Assembly: GCF_001263205.1 (NCBI RefSeq)
Contig: NZ_CP012333.1
Location: 3,162,001-3,226,000 of the forward strand
Source: Labilithrix luteola
GTDB taxonomy: Bacteria; Myxococcota_A; Polyangia; Polyangiales; Polyangiaceae
Direction: 5' to 3'
Length of the DNA stretch: 64,000 nucleotides
Under the pieces are notes generated by a model that worked only from the letters and a program-made list of their open reading frames with translations, did not search any database and was not told the DNA's origin. Of the stretch, positions 46,044 to 56,816 are shown one piece after another (position 1 is the first letter of the stretch; every line of letters starts with the position of its first letter). Both the position numbers and the translations under genes were made by a program.

Positions 46044-46046
46044 GGC

Positions 46047-47585
46047 TCAGATTTGGGCGATGGCGAGCGTGCGGCGCGGTTTGGCCACGTCGATGCGCGT
46101 CGAGAGCCTCGAAAAGGCCTTCTTGTAGGCCGCGAAGTTCCCGCCATCGCGCACAGCCTCGAGCACGGCGAGGCCCTCTTCGGGTCCGCCCTGCGCGAGC
46201 ACGTACTCGACCCAGGCCCACTTGGCGCTCGTCGAGCGTGCATCGGCGCGACCACGGAGACCTCGGCGAAGTCGTTCGAGCCGCTTTTCGACCACGGAGA
46301 TGCCGGCGAAGCCCTGACCATCCATCGGCGTGTTCCGCTTCGCGCAGAACGGCGCGATGCCGAGCGCGACGGGGCAGATCTTCGAGAGCTCGGTGGTGAA
46401 ACGAACGCACTCGTCGATGTCGTCGTCGCTCTCGTTCGGCAGCCCGATCATCAAGTAGAGCTTGAGGCGATCCATGCCGTGCTTCTTCGCGAGCTCGGCG
46501 CAGCGAATGAGGTGTTTCTCCTTCGCCTTGCGCTCGAGCTGTTCGCGCATCTTCTCGCTCGGACCATCCATGGCGGTCGTGAGCGTGCGGTAGCCGCCGC
46601 GGGCGAGCGCTCCGACGAAGTCGTCGCTCAGGCGATCGGGCCGGAGCGACGACAGGCCGACCTCGCGGCCTTGGTCGGCGAGCGTGTTGACGATGCTCAC
46701 GATCTTCGGGTGATCGCTGACGGCCGCGCCCACGAGACCGACGCGCTTCGCATCGGACGGGATGAGCTCGAGGATCTTCTCCATCGACGCCATGCGCATG
46801 CCGCCGTTCGTCGAGCGTCGCATCACGCAGTACGTGCAGCGACGTGAACAGCCGCGCTCGGTCTCGATGAGGAACATGTCGCTGAGCACCGCGTGCGGCG
46901 TGCGGATGGCCGCCCAGGCGGGGATCATCTCGTCGGGCACCTTGGCCACCGTGGGAAGAACGGCGCCGTGAAGCTCGGGGACGAAGACGTGCGCGATCTT
47001 GGCGAGCGCGGCCAGCCGATCGTGGTGACGCGGCGTGGACTCGAGCACGCGCAGGACCTCGACCGTGATCTCTTCGGCCTCGCCGATGATGATCGCATCG
47101 CAGAAAGGCGCGAGCGGAAGCGGATTCGAGAAGGTGAGCGGGCCGCCCGCCAGGAGGAACGGATGCCTCTCGGGATCGCGCTCGTCGCGGAGCGCTGGGA
47201 TGTTCGACGCGTCGAGCAGGCGAATGAGACCGCCGATCTCGATCTCGTAGGCCACGCTCACCGCGATGACCGGGAACTCCTCGAGGGGCGTGCGTGACTC
47301 GAGGCTCGCGGGGTGCTCCTGCGCGGCGAGATCGTTCTCGGCTTCGTCGTCGAGCACGACACGTTCACACGCCAGACCCGAGCTCTCCATGATCGCGCGA
47401 TAGATGCGCTGGTAGCCGAGCGAGCTCATCGCTGCGCCATAGGGCGACGGGTACGTCAGCGCGACCGTGAAGGGCGCCTGCTTGTCCAGTCGGCCCACCT
47501 CGGCCGTGAGGCGCTCTCGGATACGTGCTTCGCGGTTCGGGGACTTCAACGACGGCTTCTTTAGTGTTCCCGGCAGCTCACGCAA
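46047..47585 (-). CDS. B12-binding radical SAM protein (UPF0313/TIGR03960-like)
   Basis: A 512-residue enzyme. The N-terminal half is a cobalamin-binding-like Rossmann domain (about 35-170: FTVALTYPSPYGAAMSSLGYQRIYR, FLLAGGPLTFSNP), although the DxHxxG cobalamin ligand is not evident. The radical-SAM barrel starts near residue 235 with GCSRRCTYC, the Cx3Cx2C motif that holds the 4Fe-4S cluster; TYCVMRRS and GLPNESDDDI follow. Related proteins carry out tRNA methylthiolation, methylation or unassigned chemistry; the substrate is unknown. The start is uncertain: the frame opens with TTG 47585, with no clear ribosome binding site. It converges on hflX, sharing the palindromic spacer. Confidence 0.88.
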   Translation of the reverse strand: MRELPGTLKKPSLKSPNREARIRERLTAEVGRLDKQAPFTVALTYPSPYGAAMSSLGYQRIYRAIMESSGLACERVVLDDEAENDLAAQEHPASLESRTPLEEFPVIAVSVAYEIEIGGLIRLLDASNIPALRDERDPERHPFLLAGGPLTFSNPLPLAPFCDAIIIGEAEEITVEVLRVLESTPRHHDRLAALAKIAHVFVPELHGAVLPTVAKVPDEMIPAWAAIRTPHAVLSDMFLIETERGCSRRCTYCVMRRSTNGGMRMASMEKILELIPSDAKRVGLVGAAVSDHPKIVSIVNTLADQGREVGLSSLRPDRLSDDFVGALARGGYRTLTTAMDGPSEKMREQLERKAKEKHLIRCAELAKKHGMDRLKLYLMIGLPNESDDDIDECVRFTTELSKICPVALGIAPFCAKRNTPMDGQGFAGISVVEKRLERLRRGLRGRADARSTSAKWAWVEYVLAQGGPEEGLAVLEAVRDGGNFAAYKKAFSRLSTRIDVAKPRRTLAIAQI

Positions 47586-47777
47586 GGACTACTGCGCCGA
47601 ACGGCTTCGATGAACGCGAGCAGACCGAGTGACCGAAGGGGCGCTCGAGTGCTCGGACAGCTCGAGAACGACGAAGCGCCGGGCCCGATCAGCCCCGGAT
47701 CACGAACAGACCACCCCGCAATCACCCTCGTTTCCCGAATTCACCTGGCCGGCACGTGCACGGTCGTGAACCACAAG

Positions 47778-47783
47778 TATACT
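47778..47783 (+). promoter_or_regulatory. Candidate -10 element for the amidohydrolase gene
   Basis: TATACT, one base from the sigma-70 consensus, 18 nt before the ATG at 47802. No good -35 is seen. Without a Shine-Dalgarno before the ATG, a transcript starting near 47790 would have a very short leader. Confidence 0.35.
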
Positions 47784-47801
47784 GCCGCACCTTTACCCAC
47801 A

Positions 47802-50306
<2,505 letters not shown>

Positions 50307-50312
50307 TCGCGG

Positions 50313-51837
50313 TCAGTCGGTGAGGCGGTAGAGCATGCCGCCTCGCTGACCACCCGCGTAGAGAACATTCCGAAAGACGGCCAACGGGCGCCGTGCAAAA
50401 GAAGTCGCCCACCTCGAAGGGCGACTTCTTCTGTTTTGTGGTCACGAGCCCCTCGAGACCGGCGATGCGGACGGCGTCAGCGTCGGCCACGTTCGAAGCG
50501 ATTTCCTCCGGCGAGAGCCCGGCGGGACCATCAATCGAGCGGCCGCCGAGTCGATAGAGGCCGTTCTCGGTCAGCACGACGACGGCATCGCGAAAGCGCG
50601 TCACGTCGGTAGGCCGCCCCGCATCGTCGGGAAGCGCGATTTGCGCCCAATGATCGCCATCCGTGGTCACGCGGAGGTTCAATCCGTCGCGCGCCCAGGC
50701 CAGCCAGTAGAGCCGATGCGGATGCGCTTTGCGGTCGACCCAGAAGCGAAGCGTCCCTGCTGCGCCCGTTCGCGTGATTCGAACGGGGTGCACGTCGTCG
50801 TGGGTGAGGACCGTCGCCTCGGGGGAGGATGGTGCAAAATACACATAGTCGTTCGGGTCCCGACCGTCGTAGTCCTGGAGGCCGGCGTAGAGCCTGCCCT
50901 TGAAGCGGACCATGAAGGTCAGTCGCCAGACGCCATTCTTCCAGGGGAACGGGTAGTCGACCTCGTACGTCCAGCGCGAGCCGTCGGCGTTCGCACGATG
51001 CAGCGCGCCCGGCGACGGCCCTCGCCACGCTTGCTCCTTCGGCGGCACCGAGCCCGTGGAGGCGAACAGCGCCCCTCGATAGCGAATGACGTCGATCACA
51101 TGATACGCGCGCGGAAGCACGCCTGCACCGGCGCGGCCCTCGCTCCAGTTCGTCAGATCCGGCGTGGCCGGCGGGCGAAAGTTCGGACTGCGCGGCGGAG
51201 CAAACGTTCCCTTGGCGTCCGACACGAAGACGTAGCCCTCGGTGCCGTGGTCGACGAGGCCCAGGCCGCCGTACGGTGGATCGGCATCGGGAACGAAGAG
51301 CCTTCCGCCGATCGCGTGGACCCGAAGGAAGCCCTGCCCTCCGCCACCGCCCTTCGTGGGCTCTCCAGGGCGATTCCAGTCGAACGCGATGCCGAACGGG
51401 CGCGCGGCATCGGGCCGGTAGCGCGTGATCGTCGCGCCGTCCGTGCCGAGCGGTTGATTGGCGTGACCCGCATAGAGCGCGTCGCCGAGGGGAGTGAGAT
51501 CACAGATTCGCGTCAGTGCGAGCGGAGGCGTGCCGACCTTCTCGAACTTCGCCTGCGTGGGCGCGTGTCCGGTGCCCGGGTCCTTTTCGTCGTCGTCTCC
51601 GTCTTCGGGATCCTCAGGCGGAACGAGGACGAGCGGCGCAGCATCGGCGAGCGCACCGCCATCCCCGGCGCTCGTCACCGGAGCGATGGATGGCGCAATG
51701 CCCGCGTCACCGGCTTCGCGTTCCGCCGGCGGCGAGCCCGAAAGAACCGCTGCGCGCGTGCACCCGGTCAGTGCAAAGAGCGCTGCAAGCGCTACTGGCA
51801 GTAGGCGTAGCCGACCATGCTCGACGACGGCAGGCAC
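50313..51837 (-). pseudogene. Lipoprotein, propeller-like, C-terminus frameshifted
   Basis: A lipoprotein of about 508 residues (GTG 51837, lipobox FALTGCTR) with an acidic tether and a beta-rich body (DLTPLGDALYAGHANQPLG, RVHAIGGRLFVPDADPP, RYRGALFASTGS, MVRFKGRLYAGLQDYDG), resembling a Kelch/propeller. At 50397-50400 (four A on the plus strand) an extra base shifts the frame; the other frame then gives RRPLAVFRNVLYAGGQRGGM and a stop at 50313, plainly the missing last blade. As sequenced, the protein runs on in the wrong frame past 50313. The GTG lies inside the upstream lipoprotein gene (46-nt overlap). Homopolymer error is as likely as true inactivation. Confidence 0.7.
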
Positions 51838-52598
51838 TGCTTGCCGAGCGCCGCGCACTCGTCCGTCGGCGCGAAGGGATCGCAGAAGCGGACGTTCGTG
51901 AAGACCGGGTTCGGGGTCAGATCGCACGTCGTCCGGCACCCCACGTCGCGGAAGCCGACCGTGTCGTCGACCGTCCCGCAGCAGACCTGCCCCCCCGAGC
52001 AATCGTTCTTGTCGTCGCACGAAAAGGTGCGCCCACCAGCGCACTGCACGAACACGTCCTTCGTGTCCATGCACGTATAGCGCAGCTGGCCGTTCTTCCT
52101 GCGGATGCAGCAGGACTCCTTGCCGGCCTCGCAGTGATCGATGCCCGTGCTGATGCTCCCGCAGAAGATGCCCGGGTTCGTGTAGCCACCGCTCGAAGAG
52201 CCCGAGGAGCCGCTGGAGCCCGAAGTACCCGAGGAGCCGCTGGAGCCCGAAGTACCCGACGTGCCCGAGGAGCCCGAAGTACCCGAGCTGCCGCTCGTGC
52301 CGGACGTGCCACTCGTTCCGGACGTTCCCGAAGAACCCGACGTACCGGAGCTGCCGCTCGTGCCGCTCGTTCCCGAAGAGCCCGACGTTCCACTCGATCC
52401 CGGATCGCCGTCGCCCTGCACGTCGTCCGAAGGCGCGGGGTCGGTCGGCTGATTCGCAATGGTCGCGGCGCCAGGTGATCCGAGCAAGTCGACGTCGCGT
52501 GCACCACCGCAGGCGATCGCAACGCTGCCGACGCCAACGACAGCTCCCGCTAGAGCGAGGGCGAGCGTGCGATTGCTTCGAGCCGAGGAGAACAGCAT
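51792..52598 (-). CDS. Lipoprotein with long Gly/Ser/Thr linker and Cys-rich domain
   Basis: A 268-residue lipoprotein (lipobox SVAIACGG, Cys about 30). A linker of about 65 residues built from SGTSGSSG-type units (52192-52394) joins the anchor to a C-terminal Cys-rich domain (about 138-268) with around fourteen cysteines: FCGSISTGIDHCEAGKESCC, YTCMDTKDVFVQC, FSCDDKNDCSGGQVCCG, GCRTTCDLT. The C-C pairs recall the TSDCC-type modules of the right-edge gene. Its role is unknown; the neutral, flexible stalk contrasts with the acidic tethers of other lipoproteins in this window. It is probably co-transcribed with the overlapping gene downstream. Confidence 0.85.
   Translation of the reverse strand: MLFSSARSNRTLALALAGAVVGVGSVAIACGGARDVDLLGSPGAATIANQPTDPAPSDDVQGDGDPGSSGTSGSSGTSGTSGSSGTSGSSGTSGTSGTSGTSGSSGTSGSSGTSGTSGSSGSSGTSGSSGSSGSSSGGYTNPGIFCGSISTGIDHCEAGKESCCIRRKNGQLRYTCMDTKDVFVQCAGGRTFSCDDKNDCSGGQVCCGTVDDTVGFRDVGCRTTCDLTPNPVFTNVRFCDPFAPTDECAALGKQCLPSSSMVGYAYCQ
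52192..52394 (-). repeat. Gly/Ser/Thr-coding low-complexity repeat
   Basis: Near-perfect 9-12-bp units (ggctcctcggg-type on the minus strand) encoding an SSG/TSG alternation over about 65 codons. It is prone to length change by slippage in frame. Confidence 0.85.
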
Positions 52599-52815
52599 GA
52601 CGGCGGAGCTTGGCCGCCGGAAGCAACGATGTCCAATCTCGACAGCGCATCATCGAAGTCTCAAGTCGTGTTCGATCGAGGCTCTGTGACATCACCCTCG
52701 AGAACGCCTGTTTTCCTCGGGAAAATGGCCGCGGCGCGGACACGAGGAGTGTAGGCGGACGTAAGTGCCCGCGCTTCTCGAACTTGGTCCTGCATGCTAA
52801 GGAGGCCGGCTCTCA

Positions 52816-53778
52816 ATGCCTCCCGAGATCGAGTCTTCCACCCCCGGCGCGCCCGAAGCGCCCGGTAACGCCGACCGCGCGATGGACGCGCTCGAGCTCG
52901 CTGCCGTGTCCTCCGAGAAAGGCCGACTCGTCGAGACGGCCACGCCCGTGTCGATCGACGACGTGCGTGCTGCACTCAAGCTTCATCCTGCGCTCGTCCG
53001 CTCGAAGCTCGATCGCGTCATCATGAGCGACGATCCGGAGCTCGGTCTCGATGCGCTCCTCGCCGTCGGTGCGCTCCGCGTGATCTTCCCGGAGGTTCAC
53101 GCGATGGTGGGCTTCGGCGACGGAGAGTGGCGCCACAAGGACGTGTGGAAGCACACGAAGCAAGTCGTGCGTCAGGCCGTTCCGCGCCTCGAGGTTCGCT
53201 GGGCTTCGCTCTTCCACGACATCGGCAAGATCAAGACGCGCTCGATCAGCCCCGACGGCAAGGTTCACTTCCTCGGCCACGCGGAAGTCGGCGCGCGCAT
53301 GTTCGACAAGCTCGAGCGACGCCTGGTGATGTTCTCGCCGGATCCGGCGCTGCGCGACACGGTTCGCTTCCTCGTGCTCCATCACCTGCGTGCGAACCAG
53401 TACGATCCGAACTGGACGGACAGCGCCGTTCGCCGCTTCGCGCGCGAACTCGGTGAGCACCTCGACGATCTCTTGTGCCTCGCGCGCGCGGACATCACGA
53501 CCAAGCGACCGGAGAAGAAGCGCAAGGGGCTCAACCAGATCGAAGAGCTCGCCGGGCGCATCTCGCACCTCGCGGAGGAAGACGCGAAGCTTCCGCCGTT
53601 GCCTTCGGGCGTCGGCGACGAAGTGATGAAGGCATTCGGCATCCCGCCTTCACGTCAGATCGGCGTGATCAAGAAGCTGCTCGAAGCGGCGATCGAGAGC
53701 GGCGAGATCGAGGAGCGTCTGCCTTCCGAGGCCTACGTCGCCTTCATCGCGAAAGACCGCGCGCGCTTCGGTATCTGA
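52816..53778 (+). CDS. HD-domain protein resembling CCA-enzyme C-terminal half
   Basis: A 320-residue soluble protein with AGGAGG ideally placed before ATG 52816. Residues 1-75 resemble the helical neck region of class II tRNA nucleotidyltransferases (RAMDALELAAVSSEKGR, then LHPALVRSKLDRVIMSDDPELGLDALLAVGALRVIFPEV). The HD domain follows (about 105-215): WKHTKQVV, LFHDIGK, LGHAEVGARM and LVLHHLRAN supply the metal ligands, so the phosphohydrolase site looks intact. The nucleotidyltransferase head (GGxVRD...DxD) expected before the neck is absent, and none is encoded upstream. It may have phosphodiesterase/phosphatase activity on nucleotides or tRNA 3' ends. It converges on the kinase gene. 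Confidence 0.85.
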   Translation: MPPEIESSTPGAPEAPGNADRAMDALELAAVSSEKGRLVETATPVSIDDVRAALKLHPALVRSKLDRVIMSDDPELGLDALLAVGALRVIFPEVHAMVGFGDGEWRHKDVWKHTKQVVRQAVPRLEVRWASLFHDIGKIKTRSISPDGKVHFLGHAEVGARMFDKLERRLVMFSPDPALRDTVRFLVLHHLRANQYDPNWTDSAVRRFARELGEHLDDLLCLARADITTKRPEKKRKGLNQIEELAGRISHLAEEDAKLPPLPSGVGDEVMKAFGIPPSRQIGVIKKLLEAAIESGEIEERLPSEAYVAFIAKDRARFGI

Positions 53779-53826
53779 GCGTCGTTCCGCGCGCGCGCGC
53801 CTTCGGCCCGCGCAGAGGAAGAGGTC

Positions 53827-55836
53827 TTACTTCTTCTTCTGCGCGCGGACCCGCTCTTCGAGCGCAGCGATGGTCTTGGTGAGCGAGCCCTCGTGGATGC
53901 AGCCGAGGACGTCTTGCTTCTTCCAGTGACCGACGAGGCGCGGCGCCACGAGCGTCTTGAGGATAGCGAGCGCTCGCTCGTCACCATCGCGCGCGGCGCG
54001 GTCGAAGTTGTTCTTGGCCGCGCACGACGCACCGTTGCCGGTGAGGTCGACGGCGACCTGCAGCGCGGGGCTCATCTTCTGGCGGTCGCCGCGCGCAAGC
54101 ATGGCCTTCGCGCGCGCCGCGGCCTTCGGGTACTGCGCGCCCGAGGTGCCGTAGGCGATGTCGTAGAGGTCGTCCCAACCGACTGTGCCCATCTGGTTCT
54201 CGAGGAGAACGAAGGCTTCGTCAGCGGCGCCCTTCTGGTTCGGATCCTTCGAGCCCTCCTTGAGGGCGGTGTCGCGAATCTCGACGCGGAGCTTCACTTC
54301 CTTCGGCAGGTCGAGGTTCGGATTCGCGCGGAGGACCGCACCGGCTTCGCGCATCGCGTCCTTCGAGCGATCCGTTTGGCTGTACGCGGTGAGCAGGGCG
54401 CGGTGCACGTCTTCGCGGCCCTGCGCGCTCTCGCCGAGCTCCTCGAGGCGCTTGATGCCCGAGCCGTAGTCGCCGCGCTCGATCATCGCCATGGCCTCTT
54501 GGACCTTCTGGTCGACGGTGGGGTCCGACGTGACGCTGCTGCCGTCCGCGCTGGTTGCGGTGCCGCCGTCGGCGCCGTCGGTCGTGGAGCTTCGGCCGTG
54601 GATGACGACCAGGATCGTCGCGACGAGCACGATGATACCGAGCGTTCCGGCCGCCGCCGCAACGATCCACGATTTGCTGGCGAGCGGCCCCTTGGCAGCG
54701 CTCGGCGCGACGGCGTTGGCAGCGCGAGGATTGGCGCCGGTGAGCGAAGCCCGGCCGAACTCCGGCGCCGAACCGATCCCGCTCAAAATGCCGGGGTTCG
54801 TCAGCATGCCGCTCGTCGGCGAGGGCGCGTAGCGAGGGTCGATGCGGCCCGCGGCGGCGAGCTGGATCAGGATGGCTGTGATGCCGTCGATGAGCTCGCG
54901 CGCATCGGCGAGACGCTCGGAGGCTTCCTTCGCGAGGAGGCGACTCACGAGTGCTTCGACCTCCGGAGGCACGTTGGCCTCCGCGTTCTTCCTCACCATC
55001 GCCGGGACGGGCGCCGTCACCTGCATGCCGAGGAGCGCGACCTTGCTCTCGGCGTCGAACGGACGCACGCCGGTGAGCATCTCGTAGAGGATGACGCCGA
55101 GCGCGTAGAGATCGGCGCGCGCGTCGACCGGCTGCCCGAGCGCTTGCTCGGGGGCCATGTACTCGGGCGTGCCGTAGACCATGCCCGCCTGCGTGAGGAC
55201 TTGCTGGCCCGGCCCGACGCTCGGCTCGTGCTCGGTGAGCTCGCCGATCTGGACCTTGGCGATACCGAAGTCGAGCACCTTCACGAAGTCGGGGTCGCCG
55301 TCACGCTCGACGAGCATGACGTTCTCCGGCTTGAGGTCGCGGTGGACGATCTTCAGCGCGTGCGCGCGAGAGAGAGCGCTCGCGATCTGACGGCCGATGT
55401 GGAGCGCGCGGCCCAAATCGAGACGGCCCGCCGCGATGATCTCGCGGAGGCTCGCGCCTTCGACGAACTCGAGCGCGAGGAAGAACGAGCCGTCGAGAAG
55501 CTTGCCGAAGTCTGTGGCGGTGACGACGTGCGGATGATCGATGTGCGCGGCGGCCATGGCCTCGCGCTCGAAGCGCGCCACGACCTCGGGCAGGCGCGTC
55601 ATCTCGGGGTGGAGCACCTTGATCGCCATGCGCTTGCGCATGAGCGTGTGCTCGGCCTGGTACACGGCGCCCATGCCGCCTTCACCGAGCAATCGCTCGA
55701 TGCGATACCGCTCGCCGATCGTCAGCCCGATGAGCGCCTTCGCGCCGCCAGGGCGCTCGCTATGCCTCGGCGTTCCCTTCGGAGGGATGGACGGCGGGGC
55801 CCCCATCTGGGGCTTTTCGTCGGCGGTGCCAGGCAT
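53827..55836 (-). CDS. Membrane-anchored Ser/Thr protein kinase (Pkn-type)
   Basis: A 669-residue bacterial eukaryote-like kinase. A Pro-rich N-terminus precedes the kinase domain (about 42-325) with glycine loop GEGGMGAVYQ, ATP-binding Lys73, HRDLKPEN (His165-Asn172), DFG (189-191) and MAPE: all catalytic residues are present, so it should be active. A Pro/Ala-rich juxtamembrane segment and one transmembrane helix (about 390-413) lead to an extracytoplasmic TPR-like domain (about 435-665: AMAMIERGDYGSGIKRLEELGESAQG). This sensor layout is typical of myxobacterial Pkn proteins. Neighbours include another kinase, a barrel and a FHA-type regulator, a plausible phosphorylation target. Confidence 0.93.
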   Translation of the reverse strand: MPGTADEKPQMGAPPSIPPKGTPRHSERPGGAKALIGLTIGERYRIERLLGEGGMGAVYQAEHTLMRKRMAIKVLHPEMTRLPEVVARFEREAMAAAHIDHPHVVTATDFGKLLDGSFFLALEFVEGASLREIIAAGRLDLGRALHIGRQIASALSRAHALKIVHRDLKPENVMLVERDGDPDFVKVLDFGIAKVQIGELTEHEPSVGPGQQVLTQAGMVYGTPEYMAPEQALGQPVDARADLYALGVILYEMLTGVRPFDAESKVALLGMQVTAPVPAMVRKNAEANVPPEVEALVSRLLAKEASERLADARELIDGITAILIQLAAAGRIDPRYAPSPTSGMLTNPGILSGIGSAPEFGRASLTGANPRAANAVAPSAAKGPLASKSWIVAAAAGTLGIIVLVATILVVIHGRSSTTDGADGGTATSADGSSVTSDPTVDQKVQEAMAMIERGDYGSGIKRLEELGESAQGREDVHRALLTAYSQTDRSKDAMREAGAVLRANPNLDLPKEVKLRVEIRDTALKEGSKDPNQKGAADEAFVLLENQMGTVGWDDLYDIAYGTSGAQYPKAAARAKAMLARGDRQKMSPALQVAVDLTGNGASCAAKNNFDRAARDGDERALAILKTLVAPRLVGHWKKQDVLGCIHEGSLTKTIAALEERVRAQKKK

Positions 55837-56072
55837 CGGTCGGGTCAGAGTACAGGTGCGGGGAGGCGCGTTCTCGTCGAAGATCGCTCGACTGCTCGTA
55901 AAGATATCGGAAAAAGACGCAAAAACGCGAGTGCGACCCTAGCACGGTTCGCGTTTGTCCACGGGCGCTGGAGCAAACGGTGCGGCTCTCCGATGCAGCA
56001 TCGGCCATTCTCCGCGCGTGGTGCCTTCACGTTTCTTGTTTCGTCGCCTTCGCCTTCACGTTTCTTCACATG

Positions 56073-56762
56073 TCACATGTCGACGAGAACCCCGACCGTT
56101 AGGCCGAGAGCAAAGCGGTCGATACCGGCGGGTGAGGCATTTCCATCGGGGCTTCCCCCAAGGGAGAACTGAGGGCCCGGCTCTTCATAAACGCTGCCGT
56201 GGTGCGCGAACCCAACGCGAAGGCCGAGCTCGGCGCAAAGCTCCCAAGGTTTTCTAATCTTGTAGGATGCACCTATTCCGAACGGAACCTCGAGAAAGCC
56301 TCCGCCAGCACCCTGAACGAGCCCAGCTGTGGCGCTTCCGTCCGGTAACGTCACGATCGTCTGCGAGCTCCGCGCGTAGGTGCCGGCGTAGCCAAATCCA
56401 ACGAACGCCCAGGCACGGAGCCTGCCTCGCGGCCACGGGCTCATGACTTTCGCGCGGAGACCTCCAAACGTGATGTCACGGGTTCCGCGATCGTCGCCCC
56501 CCATCGGCGAGATGTCGTGACCAACATAAACGCCGAAGCGCACCAGCGGAAGAAGCGCCAGATGCGCGGTGAGCTGCCCGGCCGGTCCGATCGAGGCGTC
56601 GTCTCCGCCAGGAGGACGCGACGTGAGAAAGCGCTTCATGCCTCCGACTTGGGCCGAAGCGTCCCAATGGATCTGCGCGTGAGCGGATCGCGTCGCGAAC
56701 GTCGTCAGGGCGATCACCGCGAGGACGACCAGGACTCGTTTCGCCGCCGAAGGCACGCTCAT
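56073..56762 (-). CDS. Outer-membrane beta-barrel protein
   Basis: A 229-residue protein with a signal peptide (cleavage after SAHA) and a barrel-like body: alternating hydrophobics, many Gly/aromatic residues (GFGYAGTYARSS, GFLEVPFGIGASYKI, LRVGFAHHGSVYEE), ending in a strand (ALGLTVGVLVDM) without a terminal aromatic. Small OmpX/OmpW-like barrels have this look; no family can be named. It lies between two kinase genes on the same strand. Its promoter and role are unknown. Downstream, a 15-bp sequence (gccttcacgtttctt) is repeated at 56023 and 56052, of no known meaning. Confidence 0.8.
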   Translation of the reverse strand: MSVPSAAKRVLVVLAVIALTTFATRSAHAQIHWDASAQVGGMKRFLTSRPPGGDDASIGPAGQLTAHLALLPLVRFGVYVGHDISPMGGDDRGTRDITFGGLRAKVMSPWPRGRLRAWAFVGFGYAGTYARSSQTIVTLPDGSATAGLVQGAGGGFLEVPFGIGASYKIRKPWELCAELGLRVGFAHHGSVYEEPGPQFSLGGSPDGNASPAGIDRFALGLTVGVLVDM

Positions 56763-56816
56763 CCGCTCTCGGTCCTACCCGAAAACGAGGCGCTCACCAA
56801 CGGATGTCCGTCCGAA

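Noticed and set aside
53788..53800. Alternating CG run between convergent genes
   Set aside because: Short (13 nt) and expected in such GC-rich DNA; the neighbouring partial stem is too weak to call a terminator.
53893..56172. 759-codon plus-strand frame
   Set aside because: Antisense of the Ser/Thr kinase, whose motifs are intact.
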